Assembly (NCBI GenBank): GCA_003990745.1
Contig: RBNI01000367.1
Span: forward strand, 1 to 32,582
Direction of reading: 5' to 3'
Length of the DNA stretch: 32,582 nt
Source of the DNA: Jimgerdemannia flammicorona
Lineage: Eukaryota > Mucoromycota > Endogonomycetes > Endogonales > Endogonaceae
Positions 9,806 to 20,189 of this stretch are shown one piece after another; position 1 is the first letter of the stretch; each line of letters begins with the position of its first letter. Position numbers and translations under genes: made by a program. The notes under the pieces are model-generated. The model worked only from the letters and a program-made list of their open reading frames with translations. It did not search any database and was not told where the DNA came from.

Positions 9806-9831
9806 TTTTTTTTTTTTTTTTTTTTTTTTTT
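9806..9831 (-). repeat. Poly(A) tail of LINE copy A
   Basis: 26 T on the plus strand lie between the TSD and the LINE 3' UTR. Confidence 0.92.
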
Positions 9832-9851
9832 ATAGTCACTTGGACTCCGCC

Positions 9852-9857
9852 TTTATT
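9852..9857 (-). promoter_or_regulatory. AATAAA polyadenylation signal of LINE copy A
   Basis: TTTATT on the plus strand reads AATAAA in the LINE sense, about 20 bp before the tail. Confidence 0.6.
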
Positions 9858-9893
9858 ACCAGTCTATGAATAAGTATACAACATCACCACCCA

Positions 9894-12800
9894 CTATCCA
9901 ATCCCCATAGGGGGGCTCCTCCCCACCTCCTCCCGAATGAAGATTACCCTATCACCCACCCTACCAACTCTCTCCCCACTCTGGCCACAAATTTTCTCCA
10001 CTAAGCGGCGTCGCCGACCACCCTGCAACCCCCAACCATGCCACCAACCTGTTAAGGTGTCTTCCATCAGCCAGCGCCACCTCACCAACCAGTCCCCCAA
10101 GCCCTGCCTACTCCCACCCTCAAAGACAAATAGCCAATGACTGGCCAGTCCTACCCAAATAGCCAATGCCCAGCCCAAAGTAATCTACTCCTTCCCTATT
10201 CCTCCTACCAATCGTTCCCTCAAGTCCTCCCACCTCCCTCATACCTCATCTCCCCTATGCCGTACCCCCAAGCCTTCCCCAATCATGCACCAAAATTCCC
10301 CCAACACCTCACACTCTCTTAGCCAATGTTCAGGTGTCTGCACCCAACCCCCTTCCTGCCCTACATTATGGCACTCTTCACAGTCAAAGCACCCCCCTAC
10401 GATGAGATGCCCTGAGCAAAAGTTGAGCATCACATTCCTCTGCAGCATGCGCCACCAGACCACCCAGTACTTTGGCGGCATCCACTTTTTCACCACCACA
10501 CTCCAAGTCCAGACACCATGCCAGTTCCACTCTTCGCCGATTCCGACTCCTTGCCAACTGCTAGGCCATAGATCCTGGCCTGGTCCCCTTTGGCATTCCA
10601 TTCCATCCCCAATGTCGAACTCAATTAAAGGGACACCACCCAGCAATACATGATCCCATCTCCATATTGCCGGGCCCCAATCCTCCTCTCCTTCATTCTC
10701 CTGCCAACGAATTCCAATGCGGTGTGCCCCCTCTGCTATCCCCCACCAAAATCCCCTATAATGCAGTCGCTTAGTATCCTGAAGTCCAACTAATGCGAGG
10801 AGGTCCCCAGTTGCGCCCCTTGGTGATGTCCGCCTCTCCCAGATTTTCTGTAGCAGAGGAACCCAACTACCTCCACCCAATTCTACTGCCCTCTTTAGCC
10901 ACCATGCCCTCAAGCAGCATAGTCGTTTTGGGAAGTCAACCAGCCCCAGACCACCTCTCGCCACTGGTAGGGACAAGGTCTCCCAATCAATCTGACTCCG
11001 CCTTCCAGCCCAGATCCATCCCTTTGCTGACTTCACCAATCGCTTCACCACCCAAGCTGGGAAGTCCAGATGATAAGCTAGGTACCACAACTTCGGCAGC
11101 CAGTAGACATTCAAAATTGAGACCCTTCCTGCCAGAGAAAAATGTCTACCCCCCCAACTCCGCAGGGCCTCCTCCCAGATTCCAATCCTCTGCTCCCACC
11201 ATAGCCTGGGCAGCACTGATCCATAGACAGACAGATAGATGCCCAAGTACCACACTGCCTCACCAGTGGGGACAATTGTTCCTATAACCTCCCCTCCCAC
11301 CAAACCATTGCCAAGCACCATCGTTTCACACTTATGCTAATTCAACTTCGCTCCTGAGTGCTCCTCATACTACTCCACAGTCTTCTTGAGTTCTTCAACG
11401 TCAGCAATCGAACCCAAACCAACCACCATGTCATCTGTGAAGGCCCCAATCTTCCATCCTATGCCAAAAACAGAGAGTTCTTCTATCTTCTGCCAAATTC
11501 TATCCATAAGGGGTTCCAGAGAAAGAGCATACAAAATGAGAGACAGTGGGTCCCCCTGGGGCACCCCCCTGCCCAAGGGGAATGCTACCCCTCGATGGCC
11601 ATTGCACATGATCGCAGCCCTACTCCCTTCCAGTAGGCTGACCATCGCTGACCGGAATTGGGGCGGAACCCCCATCCTATCCAAAACTTTCACCAGCCAG
11701 ACTCTACGCACCCGGTCATAAGCCTTCTCCTGGTCCAAGAAGACTAGCTGCCCATCCAGTCCACAGGCTCTTGCCCCTTCAATAACTCCATGTACCCAGG
11801 CAGTGCCATCCCTGATGAGCCAGCTGCCCACAAATCCCCTCTACTCTATACCCACAACTTGCTGGGCCACCTTCTGTAATCTCGCCACCACTACCTTGGT
11901 CACCAACTTCCTGTCTATATCAAGCAACATTATCGGCTGCCAGTTCTTCCAATCCTCCCACCTTCCTTTGTTTTTATATAGTAGCGTTACCAGCCCAAGG
12001 TCTTGCTCTCCCACCCACCTCCCAGTCTGTAGAATAGAGTCACACAATGCTGTCATCTCTCCCATCACCCCTGGGACTCCAACCATATGCTTCCAGAAGT
12101 CCCAGAGCAGACCATCCTCTCCAGGTGCCATACCTGGCGTTGTCATGGTGAGAACCTGGTGGATCTCATCCTCCTGTACCGGCATCACCAGGTCATCTAG
12201 CCCCTCAACTTGTGGTGGGCACCAATCCTCCAATGCTCAGTCAATAGTCGCGGCATCTGCCCCACTCTCCTCCTCACTCCACAATCCACCCCATCTCTCC
12301 TTCAGCGATCCAAGAATGTCCTGTACTCCATGCACCAGTACACCCTCGGAATCCAGCACCCCTTCCCACTGCTGCTGTACCCGTCTCGCCCTAAGAGCCC
12401 TTGTAAGAAACTTGGAAGGCCTCTCCCCTTCCTCCAAATCCTGCCAGCGGAGACGTGCTGCCAAACCCTGTACCCTCACTTCCTCCTCTTCCCGCAGCAT
12501 CTGTTGTAGCTCCCTGACCTCCATTTTCGCCCTCATTAACCTCCAATCCTCTTCTCCCTCCAACATTTTTAACCTCGCCCACTCCTCCAGTAGCTTAGTT
12601 AATCTAGTAGAAGCCCAATGCACTCTATGTCTCCTCTGCTTCCCAGCCTCCTTGCCAGCCTCACTCTAATAAATCTTGGCCATCTCCTTCAACCTCATCC
12701 ACTGAACTCCCATGGAGACACCCTCCTGCCACCAATTCTCCACCCTCCACTGAATGTCCATAGCCCACCCATCCCACCGGGTCTTGTCATCTAACAAAGA

Positions 12801-13565
12801 GGAATTGAGGCGCCAATGTCCAGGCCCATCCCCACTTCCCCCAAAGTGCCCCTGTCCCAAAAGCCCCCAGTGGTCCGACCATGGACACCATTCCACCTCC
12901 AATGACTTCCAGACATCTAGGCCCCAGCAGCTGGCTGTCAGTATCCAGTCGATTCTTGTCCCCAGACCCCCGGCCCAATGTGTATAAACCCTCCTATTCC
13001 CCCAGCACTCCCTCCCAGTGTCTACCAGTGCACTTAGCCTCTCGACCTCCTCCCAAGCTGCTAGTCCTCCACTCCTGCTCTCAGCACCTTGTCCTCCATC
13101 CGTTCTATCCAATAGTGTGTCCTGAACTATATTGAAGTCACCCCCAAGCACATCCACCCCAGTCTCTACAAAGTTCCCACTCTCCAGTAAACCGGTCATC
13201 CAATCTACCCACTCACCCCATACTGTAGGGCAGTAGCAGGAGCCAACAGTAACTGGCTCCCAACCTGCATGAATTCACTCTCCCCAGACTAGTCTCTCCC
13301 CCCAGTATCTCACATCCTATATCTCCCCTCTACCTTTCCGAACCAAAATTCCAACCTTGCCCTTCCAAATCGCGGCACCTCCCCATTCCCTTGTCCACTC
13401 CATCTTATCAAAATCATCCTCACACCTAACATCCTGCAGTAGGAAGAGATCGGCCTCCAATCCCTTCATCCAAGAAAAAATGTTTCTACGTTGAGTAGCC
13501 CCCTGTAGCCCATTCACATTTAAAGAAAAAATGTTGGTTGTACTGTTCATGATGATATATGTCAT
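9894..13565 (-). pseudogene. LINE copy A ORF2: endonuclease-RT-zinc domain, with stops
   Basis: ORF2 spans 1,223 codons from ATG 13565. The endonuclease (about residues 10-235) has SLNVNGL (14-20), LLQD (42-45, usually LxQE), GGDFN (about 140) and WSDHWG (about 228). RT follows with APGEDG (about 480), a KNWQPIMLLDIDRK segment, FLDQEKAYDRV, RGVPQGDPLS (about 668) and the catalytic box FTDD (about 708; FADD or YADD is usual). The thumb region has YLGIYLS and ARGGLGLVDF. A zf-RVT-like CFDCEECH...EHWLREC lies near 1055-1080. Premature stops are TAG at 13317, 12666, 11841, 11370, 11337 and 10182, and TGA at 13275, 12237 and 10239. No frameshift was found. It would nick target DNA and prime reverse transcription there. 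Confidence 0.92.
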
Positions 13566-13580
13566 TTTGTCAGTCGATCT

Positions 13581-15611
13581 CTACTGCTCCATGCTCATCT
13601 CCTCCTGCGCTGTATCCAGATTGTGTTCTGCAGCCACCTCCTCCTCTTCCCTCCTCTGAGCCTCCAATCCAGCCAGCAGTTCATTCATCTCATCATCGGC
13701 CTTCTCCTCGAACTCCTCCCAATATTCGATACATGCTTCCTGCCAGAGCCGCAGTCTATGGTGCTCATTCCAGCAGTATTCAGCCCTCTCCCCCGCAATG
13801 ACTGCCATCTCTGCCTCCCTCTCCTTATCCACCTCATACCCTTCCTCTGCTAGGTACACTGCAAGTATCTCCACCATCAATACCTTCGTCACTCTATCCC
13901 CCTGCAGTATTCCAGCCCAGTGCTCATCACTCATCACCTGCAAGTCCACCTCCCCCAACTCTTCTGCTGCTAGGTCATTCATCATCCGCCGCATCCAAAT
14001 CAAGTTCCCCACCTCCTTCCCCCCTGGAGTCACTGGCCTCCCTCTGTCCAACATAGTGGTGTCAGCCCCTACACTCGCAGACTCATCCCATATCTCTGGG
14101 ACATCCACCAGTTCCTCCTCACCAGTAGCCACCACCTGTCCACCATACACCACCTCCGGAACCCCAAATTGCACCCTCTGGGCCCCTCACATCTGCACAT
14201 CCTCTACCACCCTGTTTCGGGAAGCCGGGCTGTGCCTAATAAGGGGGGTAGGGGTAGGGGAGCTCTCCCAATCCTCCTCCCAAACCTCCAGTGTGCCATC
14301 CGCATATAGATCCTTACTAGTCTTCTCCCCATCCTCTCCTTCTGCCTTCTTGTCCTTCCCCTCTCCCTCTCCAGCCCAGATACTCGCTCTGGCACCCCTG
14401 GTGCCCTTCCCCTCACTCGCATTCCCCAGTGGCCTGTTGTCCAGCTTGGCCAGCAACTCTTTCTACCTCCTATGCCCCTGATCCCTTTCCCACTGCTTCT
14501 TGTTTACTCAAATCTGCTTTCCATCCACCACCTCCAAGTGCGTTGCCTCCACGAAGGCTGCCCAAGCCTTCGCCCACTTCTCTACAGTGCCCTCCAGCTC
14601 TTCTAGTGCTTCCAACAAATCCTCCTCCTCCTCCTCACTTCCCTTCACCCTCATCACTTTACACAAAATCACTCCCCAGACCATCGCCGAAGGCCAGTCC
14701 CTTGCCTTTCCAGTAGCTTCCTTCCCAGCCAGCCTAATCTGCACATCCATGTCCCCAGTCCTGAGCGTAGTCCCTTCCCAGACCCGAAATCTGACATCTA
14801 CCACCTCTCCATATTCTACCATGAAGTCCTCAACCCTCTTTCTTGTCTCCATCGCTGTCACCGTCGGCACTCCTTTTACCAACAGTTGGACCACCCTCGG
14901 GTCCCACTTCAGACAGTGCACCATCGGAACGCACACCTCTCCAACCACCAATCCAACCTTCAACACCTCCTCCAATGGAGCTGCCTCCTCAAAACCAACC
15001 TCCACTCCTTCCAGGCCCTTCAAAAACTTCACAGACGCAGCCCCTGCCACCTGCTTGGCGATGAGCCCCAATACCATTTTTGCCGTCACTGCTAGGCCCT
15101 GGAAGCACAGTGTAACCACGAACACCGAGATCGATTTTTTGAGCAACGGGGCCACCGCCAGACCCGTTACACCATCGGCCAAGTCCCCTTGTCGTCTAAG
15201 CCTCGGCTGCTCAGCCTCACCATCAGCTGTCACATCTGGATTTTTTTCCAGATCGACAGTCCCACTGCCATCAGCAGTCACACTCCCCCCAGCCGCTACT
15301 CCCTCAGCTCTACCATCCCCTCTTCCAAGGGCTGCTCCCCCCTGCACCAGCACCGTCTCCTTCCTGGTCTCCCTGCCCTTCCTCAGCCAGCCCTCCAGTC
15401 CTGATGCCTGTTGTCTCCCCTTTACTGTCTCCACAAAGCTCGCCCTCCCAGATCCAAAGCCTTCGCCACCTCCTCCACCCCTTCCATGTCCACCGGCCAG
15501 CAGCCCCCTCATGCCCCCCCCCAGGCCTGGACCCCGCCCCACCTGCTGCCAGTCGAAAGCGCTTGGGCCACCCTGCCCAGTACACACCTCAGGTTGCTTG
15601 TCAGTCACCAT
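13581..15611 (-). pseudogene. LINE copy A ORF1 (RNA-binding-type protein), with stops
   Basis: ORF1 runs 676 codons from ATG 15611 to TAG 13583-13581. The N-terminus (about 20-55) is Gly-rich. Residues about 239-300 contain VQLLVKGVP, then a helix and YGEVVDVRFRV, which resembles an RRM fold as in other L1 ORF1 proteins. The C-terminal third is Glu-rich and likely coiled coil (about 590-676). No CCHC knuckle is seen. Three premature stops (TGA 14508, TAG 14463, TGA 14187) interrupt it without frame change. ORF1 proteins bind the element RNA in the retrotransposition particle; that role is inferred. ORF2 begins 15 nt downstream in the same frame. Confidence 0.82.
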
Positions 15612-15694
15612 GTTGTTAGTCTCTTTTCACCAAAAACGATGTTGTAAGTGCTCTCTAAAGGTTGTGTAACCTGAATGGTACTGACAAACATTGC

Positions 15695-15711
15695 GGTGAA
15701 GAGACCTTGTC
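15695..15711. repeat. TSD at the 5' end of LINE copy A
   Basis: Exact 17-bp copy of 9789-9805. Gypsy copy 2 resumes directly after it. Confidence 0.95.
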
Positions 15712-16500
15712 CTCTAAATTGACTTTGCAACTTGGTGGTAACTTCTTGGAAGGTGGTTGACTGTACAACTATGGTTGGGGGTTCTAATCTTCAGGGTCTC
15801 TATCTTTCTTATTGATCCAACAGATGGTACTGATAGCAGTAGTCTTGGGAAGAGTGGAAGACCATTTGATATAGACATCTTCTTGACCAAAAGGCTCTTT
15901 CTTAGTGAGTTTCTTACTTTGAAATAATGGGGATTATACTGGGTCCTTCTTTAGTATTCTAGAGGTCATTATCTTCAGATGATATCCAGTAAGGATTATC
16001 CCAGGGAATGAGTTTAGGGACCTCTTCTTCTTCAGGTACTTCTTGTTTGGGAACCTCCTGTTCAGGGGCTTCTCCTTCCTCAGACAATTCTTGATCCCAA
16101 ATTGCTTATACTTCTGCAGCTTTGGCTGCAGATATCTCTGGAACATGTCTGCATTTCTTCTTCCTTCTTCTGCACTCTGGGCAGGCTGTGCTAGGCGAAT
16201 TCCTTGTCCTGAAGATCTTAGTGGAGTGCTCAGGGTACTTGTGTCTCTTGAGACAGATAGAGCATCCTTTGGTTTCTCCTACAATAACTCCAATGGAGAT
16301 AGAGACAGTGTTTCTGGCCCACACATTGTCTTCTGATCTGTCATCCACTAGGTTGATTTGAAGATGGAGTCTGGGATCATTTTCATCTTCAGATTCTTCT
16401 TCCTCTTCTGTGGTAGATTCTTGGCTGCTGGTATATTCTTTCTAGATAGTGACCTTTTTCTTCTTCTTTGATTGCTCATAGCAACTCTGTACTTCTTGCC
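15712..16500 (-). pseudogene. Acidic, Cys-rich pol linker of gypsy copy 2, 5' part
   Basis: Between protease and the LINE the minus strand reads a Glu/Ser-rich segment (about 16450-16380), then a short open stretch (16348-16106) with two CxxC pairs (CSIC and ACPEC) and nearby His residues among many Lys/Arg. A Glu/Pro-rich segment follows near 16080-16020. It resembles a zinc-binding region, but I know no named domain with this pattern. Together with 9340-9788 it forms an insert of more than 1 kb between protease and dUTPase. Confidence 0.5.
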
Positions 16501-16549
16501 TTGGTAGTCAAACTTGAGTACTTGTTGACTGATATCAACAACTACTTCA

Positions 16550-16810
16550 TCCAGTTGGTGCCAAGGATCATATTATAGATGACAGCTTCAGTGACAACAG
16601 CTTTCAAGATAGAGAACTGAATGTGTCCAAGGGAGATGGTGATGTTTTGTATTTCTCTAAGGAGTAGAGTTCAGGATCCATTGCTACTATGATGCTGAGG
16701 TTGGATGGTCTATCAATTGGTCATTGGAGGGTATCCAGGAATTATTTGGCAATGACACAGATAGCTGCTCCTGTATCTATGAGGATTTTTGCCTTTTGTT
16801 CTCTATTATC
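16550..16810 (-). pseudogene. Retroviral-type aspartic protease of gypsy copy 2
   Basis: The minus strand encodes KILIDTGAAICVIAK (about 16745-16795), the DTGA active-site motif, and about 70 codons later, after a frame change, a VTEAVIYNMILGTNWM segment near 16560, matching the ILG...W flap/C-terminal motif of gypsy proteases. The enzyme would cleave the Gag-Pol polyprotein. It follows gag and precedes the linker and dUTPase. Stop codons and a frameshift inactivate it. Confidence 0.82.
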
Positions 16811-17319
16811 TCTATATAGATAGATGCTAACATATCTCTCTGCAGCTTGGATAGGTGTGAGAGCTAGCTCTTACTGTGAGATTGAAACTTGGCCAGTGCT
16901 AGACCTGGTGGTCTTTAGCAATTTGTTTCAAACTCTAGCTGGTATTAGTTGCAGAAACTGCAGGAGAGGAACTTCCATCTTGGCTTCTTGAATCTTTTGC
17001 CAGGCTTCATTGTAGATATCTCTAGGCATAGTCTTCAGAGTGTACTTCTTCTTGGACTTTGAGGTAGCAGGTTCCCATTCTTCTTGCTCCATTTCTTCCT
17101 CCTCTAAGAGTAGCTCATTTGTCTTAGAGACAAAAGATGAGAGAGACTGGGGAGGTGTTTCCACTTGCTCCTCTTCATGTTCTTTGTCTTCCTCTTGGAT
17201 TCTTCTGCTGGTATTTTTCTACAGGTCTCTTTCTTTTCTCTACTGGGTAAACTATCTTTCAGATAATGACTTTTCCTGGATATAAGTCCAGGTTACTATA
17301 GTCTTTACTGTTGCTTTCT

Positions 17320-18840
17320 TCTTCAAAATCTCAACAGGATGAGTCTCAGTCTTCTTGTACTGGGTATCATTCCTTCAGTTTGGTGGTTCTGAGTCCCTTC
17401 AGTTACTTTTTTTGTTGTTACATTCAGTGGCATAGTGTCTAAACTATCCACAGTGGAAGAATTGGACTTAGGTTCTGTCTCAGACAGAGTATCTTCTTTC
17501 TTCCTGTAGATAGCTCCTGTTATCTCTGAGTGGATAACATTGGCTCCTCTGTGGTGAATATCTTCTGTTGTCTTGATAACTCCAATTTTTACATATAGTA
17601 AGTTTTTCAATCTGTCCAACCAATTAGTCCAACTTGGAACTGAGGTCTTAAATTTTGCTCCTGTCCTTCTTTTCGTCTATGGCTGGTCTTCTTTCTTCAG
17701 GTATTTCCTATCCTTATCAGAGTCCTTGTAGGGCTTTGATCAGGATGTCTTCTTTGTCATCCTTCTTGTCATGATTACTCCAGGTAGTTTCTTGTCTGAT
17801 ATCAAAGAATTCTTGGGCTACATCTACTTGTTCTTCAGGCCTCCTAATGCCTAGGGTGCAGATATACCAGGCAATATTCAGGGAAATTCCATTCATAAAG
17901 GTCATTGGACCTATAAAGTCTTAGTTGGTGGCATTGAACCCAGCTGTATACATTCTCTTCTAAATTCTTGTGAGGAAGGCTCTGGGCAATTCTCTAAGGT
18001 TCATTTTCATTTCTATGATAGATTCTTGAGCCTTGTAGCAGGTTTCTTTTCCTGCATATTTTTTAATAAACTAGTGGGCCATGACTATGTATTCTAGCTA
18101 ATAAGATGCTACTGCTTGTATTTCTGTTACAAGTTCTGAATGTGGGTCATTTGCTACTCAGTGGAAAATTCCTCTAGCTGGTTCTCTAAGCTGGACCTTG
18201 TAGATGACAATTTTTCTTTCCTCTGAGAGATTCCTCAGAGCTGCAATTCCCTCAATTCCATTAAGAAATTCTCTAGGATCTTCCTTTGGATATCCTGTAA
18301 AGGTTGGCAATAAAGTGGTCATTTTATTATCACTTTCTTCTGATTCTAGTTCACTTTCTGAACTATTACTAGAGATGGGAGTGCTTGAGTATCTTGAGGA
18401 TAGTGTTATGGACCTCAGATGAAGTAGAATGAGCCTAGGTATTCTTGAAGAAGCTACTTCCAATTCTGCAAGGGCTGGTGGTAAAGGTTCAATGGGTGAG
18501 ATTGGTGGGATCTCTGTGGGGTATCTGGCTGCAGGATTCCAGACTTATGTAATAAGATCTTCTAGTTCTTATGTAAGTTCTTCAAAGTTTCTGATAGAGC
18601 TGTCTGTGTAATCTGGTTAGTCTGGTTGGTTCTGTAATAAGTCTATTAGTACTGGCTGAGGATTCTGTACTGTGCTGGCTTCTGGTTAGTATCCTTCCAA
18701 TACTGGGTAGTTGGTAAGTCTTGAAGTAATTACTTCTCTTCCTATCTAAATACTGATGATAACTGGTTCTCCTGTAGTAGCAGAAATTGGTATTATATCA
18801 AATATATCCAGTTTGACTATGGGTTCTTGTAAGCTGAAAA
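17320..18840 (-). pseudogene. gag of gypsy copy 2 (degraded)
   Basis: Minus-strand frames give an N-terminal Gln/Pro-rich region (about 18780-18480), then a capsid-like segment LLPTFTGYPKEDPREFLNGI (about 18320-18260) leading to PARGIF, and near 17430 a zinc knuckle reading FxxC-x4-H-x4-C whose first Cys is Phe. The last open stretch ends near 17323. This order is that of retrotransposon Gag, which packages element RNA in cytoplasmic particles. Several stops and frameshifts occur. Copy 3 (21331-22885) is homologous throughout. Confidence 0.8.
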
Positions 18841-18865
18841 GTCATATCAATTTTAAAATCTTCTA

Positions 18866-18885
18866 TTCTCAGTTGAGTCCCCAAA
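18866..18885 (-). promoter_or_regulatory. Putative tRNA primer binding site next to the 5' LTR
   Basis: Directly inside the LTR the minus strand reads TTTGGGGACTCAACTG, TGG-containing as expected for a primer binding site. Copy 3 has the equivalent TTTGAAGGCTCAACTG. The matching tRNA was not identified. Confidence 0.4.
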
Positions 18886-20189
18886 TATAATATACCTGGC
18901 TTAATGGAGGCAAATTACAAGATTGGGGAATGATGTAATTTAGCTTGAGCCCTCAGTTACTTTGTCAAAAAGCAATAAAATGTTTTAAGATTCCTGAGGT
19001 CCTTGGTTTTTAGTAGTATAATAGTCAAAGTTAGATATCTGTATACAATTTTCTTATTGAGATGAGTTCTTGGGTATAGTAGCAATTTTGTATATAGTGC
19101 AGGATATATGACAATCTTTATATAGCACAGTGATCTCCTTATGTATAACAGTCTGACAATTTAACAGTTTCCTTTTTGAGTGATGAGCAATCTCTATATA
19201 GCATGATGGGTTTCTTATATAAAGTGGTCTGGTAATTTAGCAGTTTTCCTTATATAGATTTGGCAGATAATTTGGGTAACTTGGTGATACAGATTCTTCC
19301 TAAATCAGGCTTACCGGAAATAGAGAGTAGCATGAATTATTCTCACTAGGAATAGATGAATAACTCAGATGGCATAGATAATTAGATGACTCAGATGTGG
19401 ATAATTCAATAACTCAGATAACTCAAATGATATAGATGTTACAGATTCTTCCTGAATCAGCAGCTCTCTGAGAATAGTGGGTTTTTTGAGCAAAGTTACA
19501 TCAAGACTGGCTTCATTTATGTAGAGTTACATCAATCAACTGGCTCTACTGCAAAGTTGCATCAACAGACTAGCTTTGGTGACAAGATAGCAGTAAGCAG
19601 CAGATTTCTCTTGAAAACAGACTCATTTGGAGTGGAAATAGAAGAGCTCACAATCTTCCAGTAGTGGCTTTAGAGCAGGCATTTCTCCTAAGTGTTATAA
19701 TCCAATTTCTTTAGGATTAAGTGGCTTTTAGCAGATGTATCTCTTGAAGTATAGTAGGCAGACTTGTCTTTTGATTTGGATTTTGGACTATTCAATCTTT
19801 GTATCAGAAAGTAGACTGGAGTGGTAAGGGAAGCTATTGCTTTAGATTCAGTTTCAGACTGAGGTTTATTCACTCTTGTCTCTGGAGTATTTTATACAAG
19901 TTGGTTACTATCTGGTTGCTATCTGAATAATTATAGGTTTATCATCTCTGATAATATTTTAGTATATCTATAGGATATAAATATGTTCACAGGACATAAG
20001 TATATCTATAGGATATAAGTGTATCAACAGAATATAAGTATATCTACTAGATATAGGTGTGTTCTCAGAATACAGATAAACAATCCTGATTTGGTATCCT
20101 TGGCTAATTATAAGTATAGTAGTTATGAGTAACTATGCTATACTGGGAATTTATATCATCTAGCTACATTATACTATGTACTCATTACA
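18886..20189 (-). repeat. 5' LTR of gypsy copy 2
   Basis: This region aligns in blocks with 22890-23695 (LTR of copy 3): at the inner end (TATAATATAC, GGAGGCAAATTACAAGATTG), in the middle (GCAGACTTGTCTTTTG, GTATTTTATACAAG) and at the outer end (GTAACTATGCTA). In the element sense it begins TGTAATGAG and ends TATTATA, likely a mutated TATTACA. It is about 1.3 kb against 0.8 kb in copy 3, the difference lying at about 19040-19640. Boundaries are uncertain by about 5 bp. Confidence 0.7.
19962..20075. repeat. Six-unit 19-bp tandem array in the LTR U3 region
   Basis: Six units follow with an exact 19-bp period (19962, 19981, 20000, 20019, 20038, 20057). Units 1 and 3 are identical (GTATATCTATAGGATATAA), and the others differ mainly by transitions. 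Confidence 0.85.

Larger units (their letters stand above)
9806..15694 (-). mobile_element. Full-length L1-type LINE, copy A, inserted in gypsy copy 2
   Basis: A 5,889-bp element on the minus strand has a short 5' UTR (15694-15612), ORF1, ORF2, a short 3' UTR with AATAAA (9857-9852), and a poly(A) tail seen as 26 T (9806-9831). It is bracketed by a perfect 17-bp TSD. AP-type endonuclease, RT and a C-terminal zinc motif, with RT wording such as FLDQEKAYDRV, place it in the L1-like group rather than the Tad1 group common in fungi. It is GC-rich and still carries many CpGs. Both ORFs share one frame, interrupted by 12 stops and no frameshift. Confidence 0.93.
15695..20189 (-). mobile_element. 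Ty3/gypsy copy 2, 5' part (LTR-gag-protease-linker)
   Basis: This is the upstream half of the element broken by the LINE. In minus orientation it begins with the 5' LTR (20189-18886), then gag with a zinc knuckle near 17430, a protease near 16800, and an acidic, Cys-containing linker that continues at 9788. Pol then continues through dUTPase, RT and RNase H to 7171. Without the LINE the element is about 7.1 kb. The 3' LTR and integrase are missing. Confidence 0.83.

Noticed and set aside
11803..12669. A 288-codon plus-strand open frame
   Set aside because: It is a Ser/Pro-rich shadow of LINE ORF2, which has clear RT motifs on the minus strand over the same span.
14500..15669. A 389-codon plus-strand open frame
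   Set aside because: It is antisense to LINE ORF1, is Pro/Ser-rich as expected from complementing Gly/Glu-rich codons, and has no domain. The minus strand carries the real motifs and the TSD-defined element.
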